Below are positions 42,505 to 50,570 of a stretch of 64,000 nucleotides of DNA, in pieces. The stretch's first letter is position 1. Every line of letters begins with the position of its first letter. The translations under genes and the position numbers were made by a program. This stretch comes from an uncultured Thermomicrobia bacterium. Lineage in GTDB: Bacteria > Chloroflexota > Chloroflexia > Thermomicrobiales > JALYUS01. The notes beneath the pieces were generated by a model, which worked only from the letters and a program-made list of their open reading frames with translations, was not told where the DNA came from and ran no database searches. The stretch is from the NCBI GenBank assembly GCA_937968015.1, contig CALBSO010000157.1, positions 13,749-77,748 of the forward strand. The letters run 5' to 3'.

Positions 42505-42591
42505 TCAGCGCCGCCCCCACCGCACGGCATCCCCCATCCCGACAACCACCAGCAGGACCACCACGATCAGTGCGAGCAGTGGTGTGGACAT
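42505..42591 (-). CDS. Tiny single-helix membrane peptide (28 aa)
   Basis: ATG 42591 is preceded by GGGAGGCGAGGA at good spacing. It encodes MSTPLLALIVVVLLVVVGMG followed by DAVRWGRR, one membrane helix with a charged C-terminus. The stop is 12 bases before the next small gene. Size and composition recall small membrane toxins or regulatory membrane peptides, but there is no sequence match I can name. Confidence 0.55.
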   Translation of the reverse strand: MSTPLLALIVVVLLVVVGMGDAVRWGRR

Positions 42592-42714
42592 GCCAATTCC
42601 TCGCCTCCCTAGTGTACGGACACTTTACGTATCTAGTATAAACCTTTTGTCAAGACAATGAAACGTTATTCGCCGGCACACGCGGCGAGCGATACGACGA
42701 CCGCTCGGTCCTCG

Positions 42715-43536
42715 TTATGCGGTCGCGAGGAATGCGCGTATCGTGGCCTGAAGCATGGGATCGCGGGCGGCGACGATGCCGCCGGAGAGTCGCTTGTGGG
42801 AGCGCTGGTAAAGATATGTCTCACCGAAGACCGTGGTGAGCAGGCCGCCCGCTTCGTGGACGATCAGATCCGTCGCACAGTAATCCCACGGGTAGCCGCC
42901 GGAGGCAAGACCGTCCGCGATCATGCCGATATAGCCGTCGAACATCGTCTCCAGCGCCTTGGGGCGGAAGCCGAAACCCCGCCCGGTGAGCGTGAAGCGC
43001 GCCGGATCGCCCGTCCAGCGTGGGATGTCGGTCGTCAAGGTGTGGAAGGAGCCGGGTGTGGTACCAAGCCGCGCCGCCTCGAACGGGACGGGCGAGAAGC
43101 GGAGTGGCAGTGTTTTTCCGTCCCGCGTGACCGTCGCGCCCGCGCCGCGCACCGCGAGATAGCATTCATCCGTCATCGGATAATAGATCGCGCCGACGAC
43201 CGGGCGACCGCCGATTTCCAGCCCGACCATCACCGCGAAGGTTGGTTGCCGTTCGACAAAGTGCGCCGTACCGTCCAGCGGGTCAATCATCCAGCAGCGC
43301 GCGGCCGCATGAATCGCTTCACCCGGCGCGATCTCCTCGGAGAGGATCGCGTCGTCCGGGAAGGCAGCAGTGAGCCGCTCGATGAGGATAGCATTGGCGG
43401 CGAGGTCGGCATCCGTGACGGGGCTGTTGTCCGCCTTCGTGTACACCCGCGCGCCCTGCGCGTAATGCCGCCGAATTGCCTCCCCCGCCTCCCGCACGGC
43501 CCGCACCAAAACATCCACTTCGCGCTCGTACGCCAT
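42715..43536 (-). CDS. Inositol monophosphatase-family phosphatase
   Basis: The ATG at 43536 with AAGGAG upstream gives 273 residues. Metal-binding motifs are LSEEIA, WMIDPLDGTAHFV and GGYPWDYCATDLIVHEAGG, which define the Mg-dependent IMPase/CysQ/FBPase group. Substrates could be inositol phosphate, PAP or fructose bisphosphate. It stands between the small-gene unit and a receiver gene, with no clear operon partner. Confidence 0.9.
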   Translation of the reverse strand: MAYEREVDVLVRAVREAGEAIRRHYAQGARVYTKADNSPVTDADLAANAILIERLTAAFPDDAILSEEIAPGEAIHAAARCWMIDPLDGTAHFVERQPTFAVMVGLEIGGRPVVGAIYYPMTDECYLAVRGAGATVTRDGKTLPLRFSPVPFEAARLGTTPGSFHTLTTDIPRWTGDPARFTLTGRGFGFRPKALETMFDGYIGMIADGLASGGYPWDYCATDLIVHEAGGLLTTVFGETYLYQRSHKRLSGGIVAARDPMLQATIRAFLATA

Positions 43537-43584
43537 TCAATGCTCCTTATTCAAAATCCCTCCTCCGTCATTGATGTGTTTCTC

Positions 43585-43959
43585 TTAGCCCTCGGCCGGG
43601 AGCCAGCGGCCGACGAGGGTGAGGAGTTCGCCCATCTTGTAGGGCTTGGCGAGGTAGTCATTGAATCCCGCGGCGAGGATCTCCTCGCGGTCGCCCTTCA
43701 TCGCCATCGCGGTGATCGCGATGAGCGGCAAGTCCATCATCGTTGGCATCGCCCGGATCGTCCGCGCGACATCAATGCCGGAGAGTCCCGGCATCTGCAC
43801 ATCCATCAGCACCAGTGCGGGGCGCGCGGTGGTCAGGGTTTCGAGGGCGGCCTCGCCGCTCATTGCTTCCAAGAGGTGATAGCCGCGGGTTTTCAGGACC
43901 GCGTTGATCAGTCGCAGATTCGCCTCGTTGTCGTCTACTACCAGAATCGTCTGGCTCAT
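43585..43959 (-). CDS. Single-domain response regulator
   Basis: ATG 43959 after AAGGAGGAACA gives 124 residues, a receiver domain only. The acidic pocket is VVDDNEANL, the phospho-acceptor is in LVLMDVQMPGLSG near residue 53 and the Lys is in YLAKPYKMGEL. The style, including MKGDREEILAAGFNDYL, is that of CheY-like receivers linked to hybrid kinases. The large hybrid kinase at 44904 is a plausible partner. It has no output domain. Confidence 0.92.
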   Translation of the reverse strand: MSQTILVVDDNEANLRLINAVLKTRGYHLLEAMSGEAALETLTTARPALVLMDVQMPGLSGIDVARTIRAMPTMMDLPLIAITAMAMKGDREEILAAGFNDYLAKPYKMGELLTLVGRWLPAEG

Positions 43960-44247
43960 TGTTCCTCCTTGCGCGCGGCGGGCGGCGTTACCGATACCAC
44001 ACGTCATTGTCTAACTATTCTGACTGCTTGATCGAAATATGCAAGAGATAAACTGACGCATATCATCGCGGAGATGCTATAGTACGTACAGACGTTTCTC
44101 GAACCGACCGCGTTGCCCCGCTGCCGTGCTTTGGTCGTAGCGAAGCCAAGGGAAGAGGGAGAGAGAAACGGCAGTTATTCAAACGAAATCGTGGTGAAGA
44201 TCGCGAGCGTGGAAATGGCAGGGGAATCAGTGACGGGAGGTGCGGTG

Positions 44248-44808
44248 ATGCGACGCGGGTGTTTCTTCCTCGGCCTCCTGCTCGTCGCGTGTGGCGGTGG
44301 TGGTTCCTCATCCCCCACGACGAATGCCGCTGCGACGACCACGCGGAGCGCCGAGCAGACGCAGGTTTCCGCCGTCCTGACCCCGGCCGCGAACGGCTCC
44401 GCCGTGGCACGCGGTACGGCGGGCGCCGGTTCTCCATCATCAAGCCTCCTCGTTCCCACAGTACAAGGGACGCGTCCGCCAAATATTTCCCCTGGCTCCG
44501 CTCCCGCCGGTACATCCCCTGCTCCGTCATCCGCCACGACGCAGGTGGTGAAAGTGACCGCGGACTCCGGCGCGAACCTGCGCGACAAGCCGGACACGAA
44601 CGGGCAAGTGGTCGCCACGCTCGACTACGGCGCGGAGGCGATCGTGCTGGAAACGGATGTCACAGGGGCGGATGGCACCTCGAAGTGGTTCCGCGTCTCG
44701 TTCGCGGGCAAAACGGGCTTCATTCGCAGCGACCTCGTTACCGGCCCACAGGCCCCCTCGCCCCCACGACCGCCGACGCCCGGCCCGACCGCGACAGCCA
44801 AACCGTGA
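44248..44808 (+). CDS. Lipoprotein with SH3-like domain
   Basis: ATG 44248 follows GGGAGG and gives 186 residues; ORF sequence upstream is not used. MRRGCFFLGLLLVACGGGGS is a lipoprotein signal. A Ser/Thr/Ala/Pro linker leads to an SH3_3-type domain (VTADSGANLRDKPDTNGQVV to KTGFIRSDLV), then a Pro-rich tail. Such domains bind peptidoglycan or proteins at the cell surface. It is convergent with the hybrid kinase gene; palindrome H lies between. Confidence 0.85.
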   Translation: MRRGCFFLGLLLVACGGGGSSSPTTNAAATTTRSAEQTQVSAVLTPAANGSAVARGTAGAGSPSSSLLVPTVQGTRPPNISPGSAPAGTSPAPSSATTQVVKVTADSGANLRDKPDTNGQVVATLDYGAEAIVLETDVTGADGTSKWFRVSFAGKTGFIRSDLVTGPQAPSPPRPPTPGPTATAKP

Positions 44809-44810
44809 AA

Positions 44811-44903
44811 AGTAACGAGTAACGAGTAACGAGTCGCGAGTAACGAGTAACGAGAGGATAAGACACGACACTCGTTACTCGCGACTCGCGACTCGCGACT
44901 TCC
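44811..44903. repeat. Heptamer palindrome H (GAGTAAC/GAGTCGC type) between convergent genes
   Basis: The plus-strand arm at 44811-44854 holds about six AGTAACG-type units, starting three bases after the lipoprotein stop. The other arm at 44871-44903 ends at the stop of the hybrid kinase gene. Units GTAAC and TCGCG alternate, showing heptamer variants are mixed within one arm. It could act as a bidirectional terminator. Confidence 0.85.
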
Positions 44904-47810
44904 CTATGCCATCGCGTGGAGGCGTACGGCGCGGTTGACTTCGGAGAGGAAGGTGGCGCGATCAATGCCGCTCTTCTCGGCGATAGCAACGATATGCCCA
45001 TTCAGCCGCCGTCGTTCGTCCGCGCTGACGATTTTGGCGGTCAGGATGATGATCGGGATATCCGATGTGCGCGGGTTCTCGCGCAGTTTGTCCACGACCA
45101 TGAAGCCATTCACCTCCGGCATCATCAGATCGAGGATGACGAGATCGGGGTGCTCGTTGTCGGCGATGGCGATGCCGTGCGCGCCGCCGTATGCCTTGTG
45201 GACCTGATGGCCGAACGAGGCGAGGTAGTCCGAAACGAGATCCACCGCCTTCGGATCGTCATCCACGACGAGGACGCGCGCCCCTCCGTTCCCAGTCGGC
45301 ACAAGATTGACCTTCGCCAGCGCGGCGAACAACTCATCGCGCCGGATCGGCTTGCCGAGCACCGCCGACGCACCGAGGCTGTAGCCATGCTTCAGATCGT
45401 TCGCGAGGCTGAGCACGATGACGGGAATCTGCGAGAGTTCGGCGTCCGACGAGGACTCCTGGAGGAACGTCCACCCGTCCATTACGGGCATCATCACATC
45501 GAGCGTGATACCGTCCGGCTTCTGGGCGCGCGCCATTGCAAGGCCTTCCTCGCCATTGCGAGCCCGTGCCGTCTCGTACCCCGCGCTCTCCAGATAGGCC
45601 GCGATCAGTTCGGCGGTCGGGTCATCGTCCTCAATGACGAGAATACGCGGCGTCCCGCGATAGGACTGAGGACTGAGGACGAAGGACTTCGTCTCCTGTT
45701 CCTCATGCGTAGTCCTTCGTTCTACGTCCTTCGTCCTCGCCAGAGGCAGGCACACGGTGAAGGTGCTGCCCTTGCCGAGGGCGCTCTCGACGCCGATCGT
45801 GCCGCCGTGAAGTTCGACGAGCCGTTTGGTGAGGGCGAGACCGAGGCCCGTTCCTTCGTGGCGGCGAGAGAGCGACCCATCCACCTGGGTGAACTCGCGG
45901 AAGAGTTTCTGCTGATCCTCCGTACTGATGCCGGCGCCGGTATCCGCGACGGCGATCTCGACCATCTCGCCGCCGGTATGCGCCGTGAGGCTGACCGAGC
46001 CGCCGGACGGCGTGAACTTCACCGCGTTGGAGAGGAGATTGAAGATGATTTGCTTCAGTTTGCGCGCGTCGGCAGCGATTGTGCCGGTGTCGCCGGTGTC
46101 CACGCTCACGCGGACGCCGTGATTGTGCGCTTTCTCCTTGATAATCGTGATGCTCGATTCGAGAACATGCGGCAGGTCGAGTTCTTCGAGATCGAGTTCC
46201 ATCCGGCCCGCCTCGATCTTCGAGAGGTCGAGGATGTCGTTGATCAGGCCGAGCAAGTGCTCGCCCGCCGTCCGGATGTTCGTCAGGTACTCGTCCTGCT
46301 CCGTATTGAGCGGCCCGTAGAACTGCTCCTGCAAGAGTTCGGAGAAACCGATAATCGCGTTGAGCGGCGTGCGCAGTTCGTGGCTCATGTTGGCCAAAAA
46401 TTCGCTCTTCATCTGGTCGGCCCGCTCGAGGTCCTGGTTCTTCGTCTCGATCTCCGCCTGCCGCGCCTGCAATTGGCTGGAGAGCGTCTGGAGATTCGTG
46501 TACTGATCGAGGTTCTGCAGGGCAATACCGAGTTGCTGGCCGAGTTGCATGAGGAAATTGAGGATCGTCTCATCGGGCGACGTGTGGTGCGCGAGCGTCA
46601 TCGCGCCCATGATGCGATCCTGATAGTAGACCGGGACGATCACGGTCGCGCGGGCGGGTACGCGATCCAGGCCCGTATTGACGCTGAGGAGCGGCTGATC
46701 GTCGAGGACGACAATCTGCCGATCCAGTACCGCCTGGCCAACGACACCTTCGCGCAGATCGAGACGCGTTTGCAGGTTTCGCGCCGTGCCATGCGTCGCG
46801 GCGACGACGAATTCGCCGCCCCACTCGTCGTAGCGGTAGATCGCGCCGACGCGGAAGCCGTGCCGCTCCGCGAGCAGGGCGAGCAGGTCCTTGAGGATCG
46901 TGTCACGGTCATAACTGGCAGTGAAGGAGCGGAGTACGTCGCTGAATGTATGCTCGATGTCGCTCGACCGTGCGAGCGTGGCCGTCTGCTCGCTGAGAAT
47001 GGCATTCTGCCCGGCGAGATCGGCTTGTGAGACCTCCAATTTCTCCGCCATGTCGTTGAACGAATGCGCCAGCAGTTTCAGTTCGCGCGCGCCGGTCTCT
47101 TCAACCCGCTCGTCGAGCGCGCCATTCGCCAGCCGTCGCGCTCCCGCTGCCAGCCTGATCGTCGGCCTGGTGATCGTGTTCGCGAGCCAGAGACTGGTGA
47201 AGAAGGAGGCGACAACCGCGCCGAGCAGGCCCACCACCGTCACCCACTTGAGCATCGCCAGCGTGCGGTTCGCGGCGTTCGTGCGCGCGTCGAGGATGTT
47301 GCTCTCGTCCGTGCGGTATGTATCAATCGTCGCGCGGATGCTGTCGGTCAACTCCTTGCCGTGCACCTGGCGCGGGACATTGACGGCGGCATTCGAGTTC
47401 CCCTTGATATTGGCGATCTCCGGGTCCGCGACGCCGGAAAGCCAGAGATTGATCTGCCCCTCAATGTCTTGCAGCATCTGCGTCTGCGCGCGCGCCGTCT
47501 CCGGATTCTGCGCGTCTTTGGCGATCAGGGCGCGCTGCCTGCTAATGTCCGCATTGATCCTCGCCCGCGCATGGCTGAACGGATCGAGGAATTGGGTATT
47601 GGCCGTCAGGAGATAGCCGCGCATGCCCGTTTCGAGGTCCCCGATGTCGGACTGAATCACTTCGATCTGCGTCAGTTGCGCTTGGGCCTGTTTCTGCTGG
47701 TTGGTCGTCGTCGCATTCCGGTTGATGCTGAGGAAAACGACGCTGCCGACGAGCAGCACGAGGATCCACGAGAGCGCCTGGCCCCGGATGATCTGCGTCC
47801 TCAGGTTCAT
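44904..47810 (-). CDS. Hybrid histidine kinase (CHASE3-HAMP-GAF-HisKA-HATPase-REC-REC)
   Basis: ATG 47810 is preferred over 47816 because GAGG lies seven bases upstream. The protein of about 968 residues has an N-terminal helix, a CHASE3-like sensor (IGDLETGMRGYLLTANTQFL), a second helix, HAMP, a GAF domain, HisKA with NMSHELRTPLNAIIGFS near residue 476, HATPase (NAVKFTPSGG, DTGAGIS, GLGLALT) and two receiver domains (LDVMMPVMDGW and LDLMMPEVNGF). The linker before the first receiver (about 690-716) is encoded by heptamer palindrome I in frame. No DNA-binding output is present. Confidence 0.93.
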   Translation of the reverse strand: MNLRTQIIRGQALSWILVLLVGSVVFLSINRNATTTNQQKQAQAQLTQIEVIQSDIGDLETGMRGYLLTANTQFLDPFSHARARINADISRQRALIAKDAQNPETARAQTQMLQDIEGQINLWLSGVADPEIANIKGNSNAAVNVPRQVHGKELTDSIRATIDTYRTDESNILDARTNAANRTLAMLKWVTVVGLLGAVVASFFTSLWLANTITRPTIRLAAGARRLANGALDERVEETGARELKLLAHSFNDMAEKLEVSQADLAGQNAILSEQTATLARSSDIEHTFSDVLRSFTASYDRDTILKDLLALLAERHGFRVGAIYRYDEWGGEFVVAATHGTARNLQTRLDLREGVVGQAVLDRQIVVLDDQPLLSVNTGLDRVPARATVIVPVYYQDRIMGAMTLAHHTSPDETILNFLMQLGQQLGIALQNLDQYTNLQTLSSQLQARQAEIETKNQDLERADQMKSEFLANMSHELRTPLNAIIGFSELLQEQFYGPLNTEQDEYLTNIRTAGEHLLGLINDILDLSKIEAGRMELDLEELDLPHVLESSITIIKEKAHNHGVRVSVDTGDTGTIAADARKLKQIIFNLLSNAVKFTPSGGSVSLTAHTGGEMVEIAVADTGAGISTEDQQKLFREFTQVDGSLSRRHEGTGLGLALTKRLVELHGGTIGVESALGKGSTFTVCLPLARTKDVERRTTHEEQETKSFVLSPQSYRGTPRILVIEDDDPTAELIAAYLESAGYETARARNGEEGLAMARAQKPDGITLDVMMPVMDGWTFLQESSSDAELSQIPVIVLSLANDLKHGYSLGASAVLGKPIRRDELFAALAKVNLVPTGNGGARVLVVDDDPKAVDLVSDYLASFGHQVHKAYGGAHGIAIADNEHPDLVILDLMMPEVNGFMVVDKLRENPRTSDIPIIILTAKIVSADERRRLNGHIVAIAEKSGIDRATFLSEVNRAVRLHAMA
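45662..45740. repeat. Heptamer palindrome I inside the hybrid kinase gene
   Basis: GGACTGA units at 45663-45692 face TCCTTCGT/TCCTTCGTCC units at 45711-45738. The whole element is in frame in the linker between the ATPase and first receiver domain and encodes residues such as SFVLSPQS, the same peptide as at the N-terminus of the BMP ATPase. It has no stop in the used frame. Confidence 0.8.
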
Positions 47811-47900
47811 GCTCATACCTCATTACTAAACCACGATTCATGTATTCACATCACTATAACGTACGTGCATACCATTTCATGACGATTCTGTCATGAAGAG

Positions 47901-48047
47901 GCAATGAGCAATGAGCAACGAGCAATGATGGATCATGACGTGAGCGGTCGCTGTACCTGTTGACAACTGCTTTTGCTGCTACACTCTGGGGAATAGTGAG
48001 GGCCGGATTCCACGGCGCTCATTGCTCATTGCTCGTCGCTCGTCGCT
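47901..48047. repeat. Heptamer palindrome J between divergent genes
   Basis: GCAATGA units at 47901-47928 face GCTCATT/GCTCGTC units at 48017-48047 with a spacer of about 88 bases. Unlike most copies it lies between two divergent genes (hybrid kinase and molybdopterin oxidoreductase), and its right arm touches the ribosome site of the latter. Confidence 0.8.
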
Positions 48048-48059
48048 TCTGGAGCGCTG

Positions 48060-49133
48060 ATGCCCGCCCGCCTGACCGATTGGAGTCTCGCCCTCTGCGT
48101 CGGGGTCGCGTTCGCGACGGGTCTCGCGGGGAACAACGCGGGCCGTCCGGGCCTCTGGTGGGTCTTCGCGCTGCACGGAGTGGCGGGGCTGGCGCTCGCA
48201 CTCTTCCTGATCGGCAAACTGCGCCGCGTCCTCCCCCGGCTCCTGCACGCCCGGCACTGGGACCGACGGACGATCCTCGGCCTCCTCACGACGGTCTGCG
48301 TCCTCGTCACGCTCGGCAGTGGCGTCTGGTGGGTGGCGGGCGGTACATTCGACGCGGCGGGGTTCGGCCTGCTCAATTGGCATATCGCGCTCGGCTTGCT
48401 GCTCGTCCTGCTCGTCTCGGTTCACATGATCGCCCGGGCCAAGCCGCTACGGCGAAGGGATATGTCTGGCAGGCGGCAGGCGCTCCGCTGGCTCGGTCTC
48501 GTCGCGGGCAGCGCGGCGCTCTGGCCCGCGCAGCAACGGCTCGCCAGCATCCTGCCCGGGTGGCGCCCGCGCCGCTTCACCGGTTCGCGCGCGGTCGGCG
48601 ATCTCGCGGGCAACGCCTTCCCGGCGACGAGTTGGGTCGCCGATCGGCCGCGCCCCCTCGCGCCCGCCGATTGGACGCTCGTCGTCGGCGGACATGTCGC
48701 GCGGCCATTCCCCGCGACCTACGACGATCTGACCCACGACGAGACAATGGAGGCGACACTTGATTGCACGGGCGGCTTCGCCAGCACCCATATTTGGCAG
48801 GGCATGCGCGTCGGCACGCTGCTGGATCGCGCCGAGGTGCGGGATGATGCGCGATGGGTGCGCTTCCGCTCCGTGACGGGGTATCGCTGGAGCCTGCCGC
48901 TCGCCGAAGCGTACGACGCCCTGCTCGCCACGCACATCGAGGACGAACCACTGAGCCACGACCACGGCGCGCCACTGCGACTCGTCGCACCGGGGCGGCG
49001 GGGTTTTCAGTGGGTCAAATGGATCGTCGCGGTAGATGTGCTCACCGCGCCGGATATCGCCCAAGCCATTGCCATACACACGAGCAGTTTCACGCCCGCC
49101 GGTCGGGGAGAAGAGAGCGGCCTTGACCCCTGA
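48060..49133 (+). CDS. Molybdopterin oxidoreductase with N-terminal cytochrome b-like membrane domain
   Basis: ATG 48060 after GGAG gives 357 residues. Residues 1-130 hold four membrane helices with conserved His (ALHGVAG, NWHIALG, SVHMIAR), as in b-type cytochromes. The rest is a sulfite-oxidase-type molybdopterin domain (PF00174) with LDCTGGFASTHIWQGMRVGT, in which Cys is the Mo ligand, and the end VKWIVAVDV. The order resembles YedYZ-like proteins fused in one chain. It probably passes electrons between the quinone pool and a substrate outside. Confidence 0.88.
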   Translation: MPARLTDWSLALCVGVAFATGLAGNNAGRPGLWWVFALHGVAGLALALFLIGKLRRVLPRLLHARHWDRRTILGLLTTVCVLVTLGSGVWWVAGGTFDAAGFGLLNWHIALGLLLVLLVSVHMIARAKPLRRRDMSGRRQALRWLGLVAGSAALWPAQQRLASILPGWRPRRFTGSRAVGDLAGNAFPATSWVADRPRPLAPADWTLVVGGHVARPFPATYDDLTHDETMEATLDCTGGFASTHIWQGMRVGTLLDRAEVRDDARWVRFRSVTGYRWSLPLAEAYDALLATHIEDEPLSHDHGAPLRLVAPGRRGFQWVKWIVAVDVLTAPDIAQAIAIHTSSFTPAGRGEESGLDP

Positions 49134-49157
49134 CCCTTCCCCGTTGGGAAAGAGTCA
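49131..49157. terminator. Short palindrome at the convergent stop (possible terminator)
   Basis: TGACCCTTCCCC faces GGGAAAGAGTCA with a short loop. The first three bases are the TGA of the oxidoreductase gene, and the MFS gene ends five bases beyond. There is no T run, so intrinsic termination is uncertain. Confidence 0.45.
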
Positions 49158-49161
49158 GGAG

Positions 49162-50472
49162 TTAGGCAGACTCCGTCGCGAGGGTACCCGCCGCCTCGCG
49201 CAAGGGCGCGGATTCGACTGCCAGCCGGCGCTCGCGTGGGACGAAGTAGCCGAGGAACATCGCGAGAATGCCTGCGGTGGCAGCGGCGAAGACGGCGAAG
49301 GCGGCGCGATAGCCGAAGTGGACGATCAGGAGGCCGCCGATCGGGCTGAGGAGCGCGATGCCGAGGCTGAGCGTCGCCTCCCGCCAGGCGAAGACATGCG
49401 CCCGGACGCGCGCCGGGAAGAGGCGGCTGGCAAAGTTCGATTCGAGCGCGTACGAGGCATCGAAACAGCCACGCCGACAGATATGCGCCGCCACCGCGAG
49501 CCACGCCGGTGAGACGAAGATCAGCGCGAAGAAGAGGAGGCCGGGGAAGGCGCGCAAAATCCCCGCCCCCCGCGCCACGCCGATGCGCGCTCCGAATACC
49601 GGAACCGCGAGGCCGAAGAGCGCGCCACATATGCCGCCACAGCCATAGACAATCCCAATCGCGCCCGTGCTGAAGCCATGCCGGGAGAGATAGACATTGT
49701 AGAATGGGATGACCATCGCCACGCCGCCCGCCAGCACGAAGGCAAAGACGAAGTACACCAACATGTCGCGCCGCGTCTGCTGCGCGGGCGTGCGTCGCGG
49801 CGACGTGCGCGGGGTGGATCCTGCGAGGTCGGACGGCACGGTAGGGGCGCCTAATTCCGCCGGGGGCGGCCCGACGCCGAGCAGCGGCAACACGCTGAGG
49901 AAGATGATTCCCGCGCTGAGGAGCAGCGTCATCCGGATCGGCGCCGCCCCGCCGCGCGCTCCACCGACATGCGCGATCACGCTCGGCAGCCAGCCCCCGC
50001 CGATGCTGCCGAGCGTCGTGGAGAGGCTGCTCGCCATTGTATAGAGGGCGATCGCGCCGAGCCGCCTGGCGGACGTCGTGTAGTCAGCGATGTAGTTCAT
50101 ACCAATCGCGAAGACCCAGCCGCCGCCGACGCAGCCGACCGAGAAGGTGACGATAATCAGCCACGGTGCGGTGACGGCCCCTCGCGCCGCATAGCCCGCA
50201 CCGAGCACGAGCGCCCCGACGATCAGGACGCGCCGCGATGTCCAGCGATGGGCGAGCGCACCCGCGGTCGCTGCCGCCCCTGCCCAGACCAGTTGCGTGA
50301 CGGCATTGACGAGGCCGATAAAATCCTCGCGGTAGCCGAGGCGCGTGAGATAGAGGTTGAAAAGGAGGTCTGACGCGCCGAAGGCAGTCAGCAGGACGAA
50401 GATCATCACCGTATAGCGCCGGATGGCGGGGGATTGCTCGCCAGGCCGTGGCAAATGCATGCGATCAAGCAT
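49162..50472 (-). CDS. Major facilitator superfamily transporter
   Basis: ATG 50472 follows GGGAGG and gives 436 residues with about twelve membrane helices. The early loop LNLYLTRLGYREDFIGLVNA and central loop with Arg/Thr-rich insert fit MFS. The motif LAHRWTSRRVLIVGAL is the loop 2-3 (A-motif) equivalent. Substrate cannot be deduced; drug or sugar efflux are common. It is convergent with the oxidoreductase gene. Confidence 0.88.
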   Translation of the reverse strand: MLDRMHLPRPGEQSPAIRRYTVMIFVLLTAFGASDLLFNLYLTRLGYREDFIGLVNAVTQLVWAGAAATAGALAHRWTSRRVLIVGALVLGAGYAARGAVTAPWLIIVTFSVGCVGGGWVFAIGMNYIADYTTSARRLGAIALYTMASSLSTTLGSIGGGWLPSVIAHVGGARGGAAPIRMTLLLSAGIIFLSVLPLLGVGPPPAELGAPTVPSDLAGSTPRTSPRRTPAQQTRRDMLVYFVFAFVLAGGVAMVIPFYNVYLSRHGFSTGAIGIVYGCGGICGALFGLAVPVFGARIGVARGAGILRAFPGLLFFALIFVSPAWLAVAAHICRRGCFDASYALESNFASRLFPARVRAHVFAWREATLSLGIALLSPIGGLLIVHFGYRAAFAVFAAATAGILAMFLGYFVPRERRLAVESAPLREAAGTLATESA

Positions 50473-50570
50473 CGCGTGGCCTCCCGTCTCGGCGCGAAAA
50501 AAAGGGCGGCCCCACCGGCTGCTCGCCTATGCTATCACGAGCGGCGAGTAGGCGATAGGCGAGATGCGCA

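Noticed and set aside
44811..44903. CRISPR-like array
   Set aside because: The units are 7 bases without unique spacers of constant length and there are no cas genes.
44916..47030. A 704-codon plus-strand frame opposite the hybrid kinase
   Set aside because: The product is Arg/Glu-rich without any domain, and the minus strand encodes clear kinase and receiver domains.
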